From: Clostridia bacterium
GTDB lineage: Bacteria; Bacillota; Clostridia; Christensenellales; Aristaeellaceae
Assembly: GCA_017541205.1 (NCBI GenBank)
Contig: JAFXZO010000076.1
Location: 1 to 36,316 of the forward strand
Reading direction: 5' to 3'
Length of the DNA stretch: 36,316 nt
The notes below the pieces were generated by a model. The model was not told where the DNA came from. It searched no databases and saw only the letters and a program-made list of their open reading frames with translations. Of the stretch, positions 1 to 6,623 are shown piece after piece. The translations under genes were made by a program, and so were the position numbers. Every line of letters starts with the position of its first letter. Within the stretch, counting starts at the first letter, position 1.

Positions 1-12
1 AGCAGGGAGCGC

Positions 13-39
13 AAAAAGCCGCGCCTTTGCGGGCGCGGC
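13..39 (-). terminator. Intrinsic terminator of metNIQ operon
   Basis: On the minus strand an 8-bp GC-only stem (GCCGCGCC/GGCGCGGC, loop 26-31) is followed by five T residues. It lies 23 nt after the metQ stop codon and closes the methionine transporter operon. Confidence 0.9.
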
Positions 40-62
40 CTCGGGGATGATTGGATTTTCAA

Positions 63-869
63 TTATTCGGCAACCTCGAACACGGGCACGAAGCCGCTGT
101 TCACGATCAGGTCGTACACCTTCTGGGTGTACACGGTCTGCTCCAGGGCCTTCACGAAATCCGCGTCAGCGTTTTCGGGCTTCACGGCGAAGATGTTCAC
201 ATAGGCTTCGGCGGCCTGGCTGCCGGGCTGTTCAAAGTACACGGCGTCCTTGCCGGGGATCAGGCCCGCCAGGGAAGCGTTGTTGCCGTTGATGACCACG
301 AAGGCCGCGCCGTCCCGCATGGTGGGGGCCAGCTCAGCGTTTACATCCTGGAATTCCAGGTTCTTGGGATTGCCGATGTCATACTTGGTGACGGCGCTCT
401 CCAGGGTGGTGCCTTCGGGCAGCTCCACCAGGCCGGCGTCCGCCAGCAGGATGAAGGCGCGGGTCATGTTCACGGGATCGTTGGGGACCACGATGATATC
501 GCCTTCGGCCAGCTCGTCCAGGCTGCTCTTGGTGCCCGGATAGAGGCCCATGGGCTCAAAGTGGGTGGGCACGACGTAGACCAGCTTCTGATCGTCCGCG
601 GCCGTCTCGTTATACTGGGTCAGGTAGGGGATATGCTGGAAGAAGTTGGCCTGGGTGTCGCCCGCGGCGGTGGAGGGGTTCTCGACCAGATAGCCTTCGT
701 TGATTTCGATTTCCAGCTCAAAGCCCAGCGCAGCCAGGTCTTCCTTGACCAGCTCCAGGATCTGCGCGTGGGGATTGGGGGTGGCGATGATCTTGATGGT
801 TTCGGCCACAGCGGCCACCGTGCCCAGGGAAAGCGCCAGCGCTAACAGGATCGCAACTACCTTTTTCAT
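63..869 (-). CDS. metQ: Methionine ABC transporter substrate-binding protein (NlpA/MetQ family)
   Basis: The 268-residue product is the extracytoplasmic methionine-binding component of the MetNIQ importer. It starts with a signal peptide (MKK, then a hydrophobic stretch to about residue 22) and continues with the NlpA/MetQ fold, including the family motifs ATPNPHAQIL (about 29-38), NFFQHIPYL (about 76-84) and the VVPNDPVN segment. No cysteine occurs anywhere in the protein, so the usual lipobox and lipid anchor are absent, which is unusual for a Gram-positive binding protein. The start is preceded by AGGAGG at good spacing. It is the last gene of the operon, 55 nt after metI, and is followed by a strong terminator. 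Family assignment is firm; methionine as ligand (rather than an analogue) follows from the NIL-domain ATPase encoded upstream. Confidence 0.93.
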   Translation of the reverse strand: MKKVVAILLALALSLGTVAAVAETIKIIATPNPHAQILELVKEDLAALGFELEIEINEGYLVENPSTAAGDTQANFFQHIPYLTQYNETAADDQKLVYVVPTHFEPMGLYPGTKSSLDELAEGDIIVVPNDPVNMTRAFILLADAGLVELPEGTTLESAVTKYDIGNPKNLEFQDVNAELAPTMRDGAAFVVINGNNASLAGLIPGKDAVYFEQPGSQAAEAYVNIFAVKPENADADFVKALEQTVYTQKVYDLIVNSGFVPVFEVAE

Positions 870-924
870 GAATACAGCCTCCTTAAATACATTTTATATT
901 CAAGCATACGCTTAAATAACGGGT

Positions 925-1683
925 TCAGCGGATCCGGTGATCCATTTTCCGGGAAAGGGACGTGCCGGACACCGTGATGATCTGCACCAGCACCACCAGC
1001 AGGATGCTGGCCGCATACATGATATCGTACTGCCGGTAGGACAGGCCGTAGGTCACGGCCGTGGCCCCCAGGCCGCCGCCCGCGGCGACGCTGGCCATGG
1101 TGGTATAGCCCAGGATGGTGGTCATGCAGATGGAAAAGCCGTTGATGAGCGAGGGCCGGGCTTCCGGCAGGAGCACCTTCCAGATGATCTGCCAGGTGCT
1201 GGAGCCCATGGCCTTGGCCGCTTCGATCACACCGCCGTCCACCTCGATCAGGCTGCCCTCCACCATGCGCGCCACGTAGGGGAAGGCGGAAATGGTGAGG
1301 GGGAAGGAGATCGTGACGGTGCCGGTCATGCGGCCCGTGACCGCGAGGGTGGTGTCCAAAAGCATCACCAGCAGGATGATGAACGGGATGGAACGCAGGA
1401 AATTGACGATCGTGCCCAGCACCATGTTGGTTTTCGGCATGGGCTTGATGCCGTTTTTCCGCGTGATCACCAGCACCACGCCAAGCGCCATGCCGATGAT
1501 GTAGGAGAGGATCGTGGAAAGCAGGGTCATATAGATCGTTTCGCCCAGCGCCGGCCACAGGATGTCCCAGGAGCGCTTATAGATGAAGCCGAAAATGTTG
1601 CCGTGCAGGAAGCTCCCCAGGCCTTTCCAGCCGTCCATGCACACCTTGTAGGGCACCTGCCAGAGGGGATGCATCCAATTCAT
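925..1683 (-). CDS. metI: Methionine ABC transporter permease MetI
   Basis: The product is an integral membrane permease of 252 residues, the translocation subunit of the methionine importer. It has a hydrophilic N-terminal extension of about 45 residues (MetI is usually near 217), then about five membrane segments. The EAA-type coupling loop is seen as IEAAKAMGSSTWQIIWKVLLPEA near residue 155, the contact with the MetN ATPase. The start codon overlaps the metN stop as ATGA (1680-1683), so the two genes are translationally coupled. The operon order N-I-Q is the standard one. Confidence 0.93.
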   Translation of the reverse strand: MNWMHPLWQVPYKVCMDGWKGLGSFLHGNIFGFIYKRSWDILWPALGETIYMTLLSTILSYIIGMALGVVLVITRKNGIKPMPKTNMVLGTIVNFLRSIPFIILLVMLLDTTLAVTGRMTGTVTISFPLTISAFPYVARMVEGSLIEVDGGVIEAAKAMGSSTWQIIWKVLLPEARPSLINGFSICMTTILGYTTMASVAAGGGLGATAVTYGLSYRQYDIMYAASILLVVLVQIITVSGTSLSRKMDHRIR

Positions 1684-2705
1684 CCCTGACGCACCTCCTT
1701 TACCGTCAGCCCCTGCTCGGTCAGGTACTGGATCACCTGCTGGCGGACCGAAGGATCATCCGGCGATTCGATCAGCATCTGCCCGTAGGGCTGGCCGTTG
1801 ATGGGCTTGATATCGGCGGAGAGGATGTTCACATCCACCCCGCAGGTCTTGACCAGGCCCGCGATGATGGGCATGCCCTCCTTGCCGCCTTCAAACACGA
1901 CGCGCAGGGCGGGCACATCGGAAACGGCGTCATCCTCCTCGGAGGGCAGGATGCCGAACAGACGCTTGCCCGCCGCGGAACGCGTATGCACGAACACGTC
2001 GTCCACCGTGCCTTCCTCGGCGATCCGGCCCCCGTCCAGGATGGCCACGCGGCTGCAGATCTGCCGGATCACGGCCATTTCATGCGTGATCAGCACCACC
2101 GTTATGCCCAGGTTTTTGTTGATATCCTGAAGCAAAGCGAGGATCGATTGGGTGGTCATGGGGTCGAGCGCGCTGGTCGCCTCGTCGCACAGCAGCACCT
2201 CCGGATCGCTCGCCAGGGCGCGGGCAATGGCCACGCGCTGGCGCTGGCCGCCGGACAGCTGGATGGGGTAAGCGTCCGCCTTGCCCTCCAGCTCCACAAG
2301 CTTGAGCAGCTCCTTGACCCGCGCGCCGGATTTTGCCCGGGGCACCCCCACGATATCCAGCGGGTAGCGCACGTTCTGAGCCACGGTTTTCTGCATCAGC
2401 AGGTTAAAGGATTGGAAGATCATGCTCACCTTGCGGCGCATGGTCATCAGCTGTTTTCCGTTCATGGCCAGGATATTCTGGCCGTCGATGAGGATCTGGC
2501 CGTCCGTCGGCGTATCCAGGCGGTTCAGACATCGGATCAGGGTGGATTTGCCGGCGCCGGACATGCCGATGATGCCGTAAATCTGGCCCCGCTCGATGGA
2601 CAGGTCGATCCCGTCCAGGGCGACCACTTCGCCGCCCGGCACGGCGTACACCTTGCGCAGGCCGCGGACTTCGATCAGAGGGGAGGTGCCTTCAGACAAA
2701 TGCAT
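1680..2705 (-). CDS. metN: Methionine ABC transporter ATP-binding protein MetN
   Basis: This 341-residue ATPase energises methionine import. Visible motifs in order are Walker A GMSGAGKS (about residue 47-54), the Q-loop in IFQSFNLL, ABC signature LSGGQRQR, Walker B VLLCDEATSALD and the switch histidine in ITHEMAV. The C-terminal 75 residues or so (from about VPALRVVFEG) form a NIL domain, the regulatory module that in MetN homologues binds methionine and inhibits transport; this separates MetN from other amino-acid ATPases. AAAGGA lies 5 nt before the ATG. It is the first structural gene of the operon, downstream of a leader with a Cys-rich small ORF and an intrinsic terminator. Confidence 0.95.
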   Translation of the reverse strand: MHLSEGTSPLIEVRGLRKVYAVPGGEVVALDGIDLSIERGQIYGIIGMSGAGKSTLIRCLNRLDTPTDGQILIDGQNILAMNGKQLMTMRRKVSMIFQSFNLLMQKTVAQNVRYPLDIVGVPRAKSGARVKELLKLVELEGKADAYPIQLSGGQRQRVAIARALASDPEVLLCDEATSALDPMTTQSILALLQDINKNLGITVVLITHEMAVIRQICSRVAILDGGRIAEEGTVDDVFVHTRSAAGKRLFGILPSEEDDAVSDVPALRVVFEGGKEGMPIIAGLVKTCGVDVNILSADIKPINGQPYGQMLIESPDDPSVRQQVIQYLTEQGLTVKEVRQG

Positions 2706-2746
2706 GCATTCCTTTCTTGTTCCGCCTTCGCCCGGATGATCTCAGC

Positions 2747-2779
2747 AAAAGCCCGCTCCGCGTGCTTGCGAAGCGGGCT
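2747..2779 (-). terminator. Attenuator terminator in metN leader
   Basis: The minus strand has a 12-bp stem (2768-2779 with 2750-2761, one G.U pair), a 6-nt loop and a T4 tract, about 40 nt upstream of the metN start and about 20 nt after the leader ORF stop. Its position between promoter and first gene makes it an attenuator rather than an end-of-operon terminator. Seven bases of its 5' arm (AGCCCGC) can also pair with GCGGGCT at 2831-2837 inside the leader ORF, giving a possible antiterminator. Confidence 0.75.
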
Positions 2780-2798
2780 CAACGGACGAAAACGCACA

Positions 2799-2870
2799 TC
2801 AAGCGGCGCAGCGCAAACAGCGCGGAGCACAGCCCGCGCACATCTGCATTCGCGCCAAGGGATTCCTCAT
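2799..2870 (-). CDS. Cys-rich leader peptide upstream of metNIQ
   Basis: This short ORF of 23 codons starts at an ATG 8 nt after a strong AGGAGG site and ends 20 nt before the attenuator stem. The peptide starts MRNPLARMQM and then carries Cys at residues 11, 14, 18 and 21. Four Cys codons in 23, after an excellent ribosome-binding site and before an intrinsic terminator, is the hallmark of an attenuation leader peptide. A hairpin (2820-2839, six GC pairs) lies within the ORF and competes with the possible antiterminator. I infer sensing of charged Cys-tRNA, although the two extra Met codons (8 and 10) leave room for a Met contribution. I know of no named family for it. Confidence 0.65.
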   Translation of the reverse strand: MRNPLARMQMCAGCAPRCLRCAA

Positions 2871-2913
2871 TCCGCAGGCCTCCTCTCCGGCTTGCACGCC
2901 GTTCGATGCAGAT

Positions 2914-2942
2914 ATTATAAAAGATAGGCCCTGCAAAGTCAA
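2914..2942 (-). promoter_or_regulatory. metNIQ promoter with flanking inverted repeat
   Basis: The minus strand has TTGACT (2937-2942), a 17-bp spacer and a perfect TATAAT (2914-2919). A 6-bp inverted repeat, ATAGGC (2924-2929) and GCCTAT (2943-2948), brackets the -35 box and could be an operator. The transcript would start near 2907 and carry a leader of about 200 nt. Confidence 0.8.
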
Positions 2943-3034
2943 GCCTATGGGCGGGAAGATAAAATGTATTGCCAGTTATAGCTTCAATCTATAATACCGG
3001 CGCGACGGAAAGCATTTTTCTTTTGCGGGATTTA

Positions 3035-3043
3035 TGCTATACT
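3035..3043 (+). promoter_or_regulatory. Extended -10 promoter of the isomerase gene
   Basis: TGCTATACT is an extended -10 element; the -35 region (TTTTTC near 3015) is weak. It lies 35 nt before the chosen start of the sugar isomerase gene, so the earlier in-frame ATG at 3034 would fall before the transcript start. Confidence 0.5.
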
Positions 3044-3078
3044 GGAACGAAAGCATGCAAAAGGGAGAGCCTGAACCG

Positions 3079-3891
3079 ATGAAAATTGCCGTTTTTTACG
3101 AAAACATATGGGATGGCGTGCGGGAAACCGGGGCCGGGATGGGGGAGACCCTCCGCGCGTTCAAGGCCGCGGGCATGGAATTATTGTACATTTCCGCCGA
3201 TTCCTGGAAGCGGGACGGAAAGGCGCTTGCCCCGATCCTGCGCGACTTGGAGATGGGCGTTGAGGGTATGCATGCTTTTTTGGATTTCCCGAAGGGCGCG
3301 GCGGAAAAGGACGCCCGCGCCGCCGTTGAGCTGGCCCTCGAAGCCGGGGCCGGAAATCTGCTGATCGTGCCCGGGTTCCTGTCCACGGGCAACAGCGCGC
3401 GGGACGCAGGAAGGATGCTGGACGGCATGCGGATGGCTGCCGCCTGCGGAAAGGAAAAGGGCCTGCCTGTCCTGATGGAGGATTTTGACGGGATCTTCGC
3501 GCCGTATAACTGCATGGCGGGCCTAAAATACTTTTTGGACCGGATCCCGGACCTTGGCTGCGCGTTTGATACGGGCAACTTCGTCACGTTCCGGGAGGAT
3601 GAGCTGGAAGCCTTTGATCTGTTCGCCGACAGGATCCGGACCCTGCACCTCAAAGACCGCTGCGCCACGCCGCGCCACGAGCGGGACGCCGCCTTTTGCC
3701 GCGCGGATCAGACGAAATGCTATTGCTGCGCGGTCGGCAGCGGCGAGATCCGCATCAAAGAGATCCTGCGCCGCCTGGAGGAACGCGCTTACCCCGGCAA
3801 CGTAATTGTGGAGCTTTATTGCTGCGACGCAAGGTATGTGCTGGACGATCTGTTGTCGTCCGTTCAGTGGCTCCGGGCGAACCTTTCGTAA
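3079..3891 (+). CDS. Sugar phosphate isomerase/epimerase (xylose-isomerase-like TIM barrel)
   Basis: The 270-residue protein belongs to the AP-endonuclease-2-like TIM-barrel superfamily of sugar isomerases and epimerases. Candidate metal and substrate residues are the Glu in VLMEDFD (about 133-139), the Asp in AFDTGNF (about 160), the His in LHLKDR (about 192) and the Glu in VIVELYCCD near the end, matching the usual E-D-H-E set. I chose ATG 3079 because GGGAG precedes it and the fold begins at once with MKIAVFYEN. It is monocistronic and convergent with tex. The sugar substrate cannot be read from the sequence. Confidence 0.8.
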   Translation: MKIAVFYENIWDGVRETGAGMGETLRAFKAAGMELLYISADSWKRDGKALAPILRDLEMGVEGMHAFLDFPKGAAEKDARAAVELALEAGAGNLLIVPGFLSTGNSARDAGRMLDGMRMAAACGKEKGLPVLMEDFDGIFAPYNCMAGLKYFLDRIPDLGCAFDTGNFVTFREDELEAFDLFADRIRTLHLKDRCATPRHERDAAFCRADQTKCYCCAVGSGEIRIKEILRRLEERAYPGNVIVELYCCDARYVLDDLLSSVQWLRANLS

Positions 3892-3900
3892 CGAACGGCT

Positions 3901-6051
3901 TTATTCTTTCCCCTTCACCATCGTCAGCGCGATCCGCTTTTTCTTTTCGTCCACGCTGACCACCCACACCTTCACGACGTCGCCGACCTTCACCACCTCG
4001 GAGGGATGGCGGATAAAGCGGTCGGCCAGGCGGGAGATATGCACCAGGCCGTCCTGATGCACGCCGATGTCCACGAACGCGCCGAAATCAATCACGTTGC
4101 GCACGGTGCCGGTCAATTCCATTCCGGGCCGCAGGTCCTTCATATCCAGCACGTCCGTGCGCAGGACGGGCTTGGGCAATTCGTCGCGGGGGTCGCGGCC
4201 CGGCTTTTGCAGCTCGCTCAAAATATCGTCCAGCGTGGGCAGGCCGATCCCCAATTCGCCCGCCAGCTTTTCCAAACCGTATTCCTGGGCCTTCTTCCGG
4301 ATCCCGGGCAGGCCGCCGTTTTTCAAATCTTTTCCATCATACCCCAATTTATTCAAGGCCCCTTTGGCCGCGTCGTAGCTTTCCGGGTGCACCGCGGTGG
4401 CGTCCAGGGGGTTTTTGCTGTCCATCACGCGCAGGAAACCCGCGCACTGCTCAAACGCCTTGGGGCCAAGCTTGGGCACCTTTTTGAGCGCCGCGCGGGA
4501 GGAAATGCCGTTTTCCTCGCGGTAGGCGACGATGTTTTTCGCCAGGGCCGGGCCGATGCCCGCCACGTGGGAAAGCAATTCCGCGCTCGCGGTGGAAACC
4601 TCCACGCCCACCGCGTTCACGCATTGCTCCACCACCCCGTCCAGGGCCTGGGTCAGCTCGTTTTGCTTCAGGTCATGCTGATACTGGCCCACGCCGATGG
4701 CCTTGGGATCGATCTTGACCAGCTCGGCAAGGGGGTCCTGCATGCGGCGGGCGATGGAAACGGCGCTGCGCTGGGTCACGTCGAAATCCGGGAATTCCTG
4801 CGCGGCCAGCTTGCTCGCGGAATAGACGGAGGCCCCGGCTTCGGAAACGATCATGTAGGCCGTGCCCGGCATTTCGGGCAGCAGGGACACGATGAACTGC
4901 TCGCTTTCGCGGCTGGCAGTGCCGTTGCCGATGGCGATCGCCGTGACGCCGTATTTTTTCACCAGGCTCTTGATGAGCTTGGCCGAAGCGGCTTTGGCGG
5001 CTTCCTGGCCGGGCAGGGTGAAATGCCCGACGCCCGTATCCAGCACCTTGCCGTTTTCGTCGATCACGGCGAGCTTGCAGCCCGTGCGGAAGCCCGGGTC
5101 GACGCCCAAGGTCACCTTGCCCTTGATGGGTGGCTGCATGAGCAATTGATGGAGGTTTTGGGAGAACACGCGGATCGCCTGCTCGTTGGCGCGGTCGGTC
5201 AGCTCGGAACGGACCTCGCGCTCCAGGGAGGGGAACAACAGCCTCTCCCACGCGTCCTCGCACGCCAGGGCGACCTGCTGCGACGCGGGCGCGTTTCCGC
5301 GTACGAACGCGCCTTTGACCGTGAAAAGCGCCTTTTCCTCCGGCACGGCCAGAGAAACCTTCAAAAATTCTTCTCTTTCGCCGCGGTTGACGGCCAGCAC
5401 CCGGTGCGCCGCGATGCGCGGGACGGGCTCGGCATAATCGTAGTACATGCTGTACACGCTGTCTTCTTCCTTGGCCGCTTTGGTCTTGAGCACGCCTTCG
5501 CGAAGCAGGAGGGAGCGCAGGTCCTTTCGCAGCGCCGCGTCGTCGCTCACCTGCTCGGCCAGGATATCCCGCGCTCCGGAAAGCGCGGCCTCTGCGCTTG
5601 GCACGTCCTTTTCGGCGTCCACATATTTTTCCGCTTCCGCGTTTGGATTGCCCTTGGGCAGTTGCAGCAGGAGCCAGAGGGCCAAAGGCTCCAGGCCGCG
5701 TTCCTTGGCGACGGTCGCGCGGGTGCGGCGCTTGGGCCGGAAGGGGCGGTAGAGATCCTCCAATTCCGCCAGGGTCTGGGCTTTCGCCAGCTGCTGGGAG
5801 AGCTCCGGGGTCAGCGCGCCCAGCTCGGTCAGCGCTTTTTCGATTTCCTCGCGGCGCTTTTTCATATTGCGCAGGTATTCCAGGCGTTCAGCCACTTCGC
5901 GCAGCAGCTGATCGTCCATGGAGCCGGTTTTTTCCTTGCGGTAACGCGCGATAAAGGGGATGGTGGCCCCGCCGTCCAGCATTTCGATCACAGCCTGGAC
6001 GTGCTCGGGCCTGAGGGAAAACTCCCTGGCGAGAATCGCGACAAAATCCAT
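3901..6051 (-). CDS. tex: Tex-family S1 RNA-binding protein
   Basis: The 716-residue product matches the full Tex architecture: Tex N-terminal helical region (1-190), central helices, a YqgF/RNase H-like domain (starting about VTLGVDPGFRTG, residue 315), helix-hairpin-helix repeats (about 490-560, with VAGIGPALAKNIV), and a C-terminal S1 domain (about 640-716, with GTVRNVIDFGAFVDIG and DGLVHIS). Tex is a cytosolic nucleic-acid-binding factor tied to transcription and RNA metabolism. The gene is monocistronic, with its own promoter, and convergent with the upstream isomerase (9-nt gap between stops). Confidence 0.95.
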   Translation of the reverse strand: MDFVAILAREFSLRPEHVQAVIEMLDGGATIPFIARYRKEKTGSMDDQLLREVAERLEYLRNMKKRREEIEKALTELGALTPELSQQLAKAQTLAELEDLYRPFRPKRRTRATVAKERGLEPLALWLLLQLPKGNPNAEAEKYVDAEKDVPSAEAALSGARDILAEQVSDDAALRKDLRSLLLREGVLKTKAAKEEDSVYSMYYDYAEPVPRIAAHRVLAVNRGEREEFLKVSLAVPEEKALFTVKGAFVRGNAPASQQVALACEDAWERLLFPSLEREVRSELTDRANEQAIRVFSQNLHQLLMQPPIKGKVTLGVDPGFRTGCKLAVIDENGKVLDTGVGHFTLPGQEAAKAASAKLIKSLVKKYGVTAIAIGNGTASRESEQFIVSLLPEMPGTAYMIVSEAGASVYSASKLAAQEFPDFDVTQRSAVSIARRMQDPLAELVKIDPKAIGVGQYQHDLKQNELTQALDGVVEQCVNAVGVEVSTASAELLSHVAGIGPALAKNIVAYREENGISSRAALKKVPKLGPKAFEQCAGFLRVMDSKNPLDATAVHPESYDAAKGALNKLGYDGKDLKNGGLPGIRKKAQEYGLEKLAGELGIGLPTLDDILSELQKPGRDPRDELPKPVLRTDVLDMKDLRPGMELTGTVRNVIDFGAFVDIGVHQDGLVHISRLADRFIRHPSEVVKVGDVVKVWVVSVDEKKKRIALTMVKGKE

Positions 6052-6173
6052 GAGGCAGCCTCCTTGTCAAATTCCTTCTTCCGGATGGTTCGGCAATAAA
6101 CGGTCATCAGCAGCGCTTGGGCGCAGCCGCGCATGACATTTCATCCCTTGTCCTCCCGATATGCGCAGGGAGT

Positions 6174-6202
6174 ATTATACGGGATTTTTCGCAGGAAAGC
6201 AA
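6174..6202 (-). promoter_or_regulatory. tex promoter
   Basis: The minus strand has TTGCTT (6197-6202), 17 bp, then TATAAT (6174-6179), about 120 nt upstream of the tex start. It is back to back with the thrS promoter. Confidence 0.7.
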
Positions 6203-6222
6203 GGTTTCCTTCCGCAAAGGGG

Positions 6223-6252
6223 TTGACATTCGCTTCGGTTCGGGCGTATAAT
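6223..6252 (+). promoter_or_regulatory. thrS T-box promoter
   Basis: TTGACA (6223-6228), an 18-bp spacer and TATAAT (6247-6252) give a near-consensus sigma-A promoter that starts the T-box leader near 6259. Confidence 0.88.
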
Positions 6253-6258
6253 ACCCCC

Positions 6259-6545
6259 ATCCACGGGATGAGGGAGAACACGTTTCCGTTTCTCCGGCCT
6301 TCAGAGAGCATGCGTTTGGTGCGAGCATGCAGGCCGCGGCGGAAATACCGCCTCCTGACCGTTGACGGGCCGCGCCCGATACAGCGCAGCATCAAGGGGT
6401 CTGGTTTCAGGGAACGCAAGCGCGGGATCCATGCGGGGAGGAAGCGTTCGGCGGACCGGGAAAGCAGGCAACAAGGGTGGAACCGCGGGCGAAGAACAAA
6501 GCTTTCACGCTCGTCCCTTCATTCACATGACGGGGCGGGCGTTTT
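6259..6545 (+). promoter_or_regulatory. T-box leader (tRNA-Thr sensing) of thrS
   Basis: The conserved T-box sequence AAGGGTGGAACCGCG lies at 6473-6487, about 215 nt after the transcript start, followed by a terminator stem at 6507-6542. T-box leaders bind uncharged tRNA: the specifier loop reads the anticodon and the UGGN bulge (UGGA, 6478-6481) pairs with the acceptor end. A Thr codon ACC at 6347-6349, followed by a purine and located in the 3' side of the long first stem, is the likely specifier. The UGGA form predicts a tRNA with U as discriminator base. The Thr specifier agrees with the gene that follows. The region 6052-6623 has no other gene. Confidence 0.9.
6507..6545 (+). terminator. 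T-box regulated terminator
   Basis: An 11-bp stem (ACGCTCGTCCC with GGGGCGGGCGT, including G.U pairs) with a 14-nt loop is followed by TTTT. It lies directly after the T-box and would be replaced by the antiterminator when uncharged tRNA-Thr binds. Confidence 0.8.
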
Positions 6546-6623
6546 CATATGCCCTCCCACAAGGGGCAAACCCCCTGCGGGTTTGCGACGCGGAATACCG
6601 GAACAAAAGGAGGACGAAAAGAA

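Noticed and set aside
2799-2907. SAM (S-box) or other known riboswitch upstream of metN
   Set aside because: I looked for the S-box core (GGTGGAGGGA, GATGAAGCC, GGCAACC) and the T-box motif and found neither; the leader is better explained by a Cys-rich ORF and terminator.
2842-2913. 8-bp inverted repeat (2842-2849 with 2906-2913) as closing stem of an aptamer
   Set aside because: The distal half lies between the -10 box and the expected transcript start, so most of it would not be transcribed.
6549-6623. Upstream in-frame start of thrS
   Set aside because: It would begin just past the T-box terminator and encode no TGS domain; ATG 6624 has AAAGGAGG.
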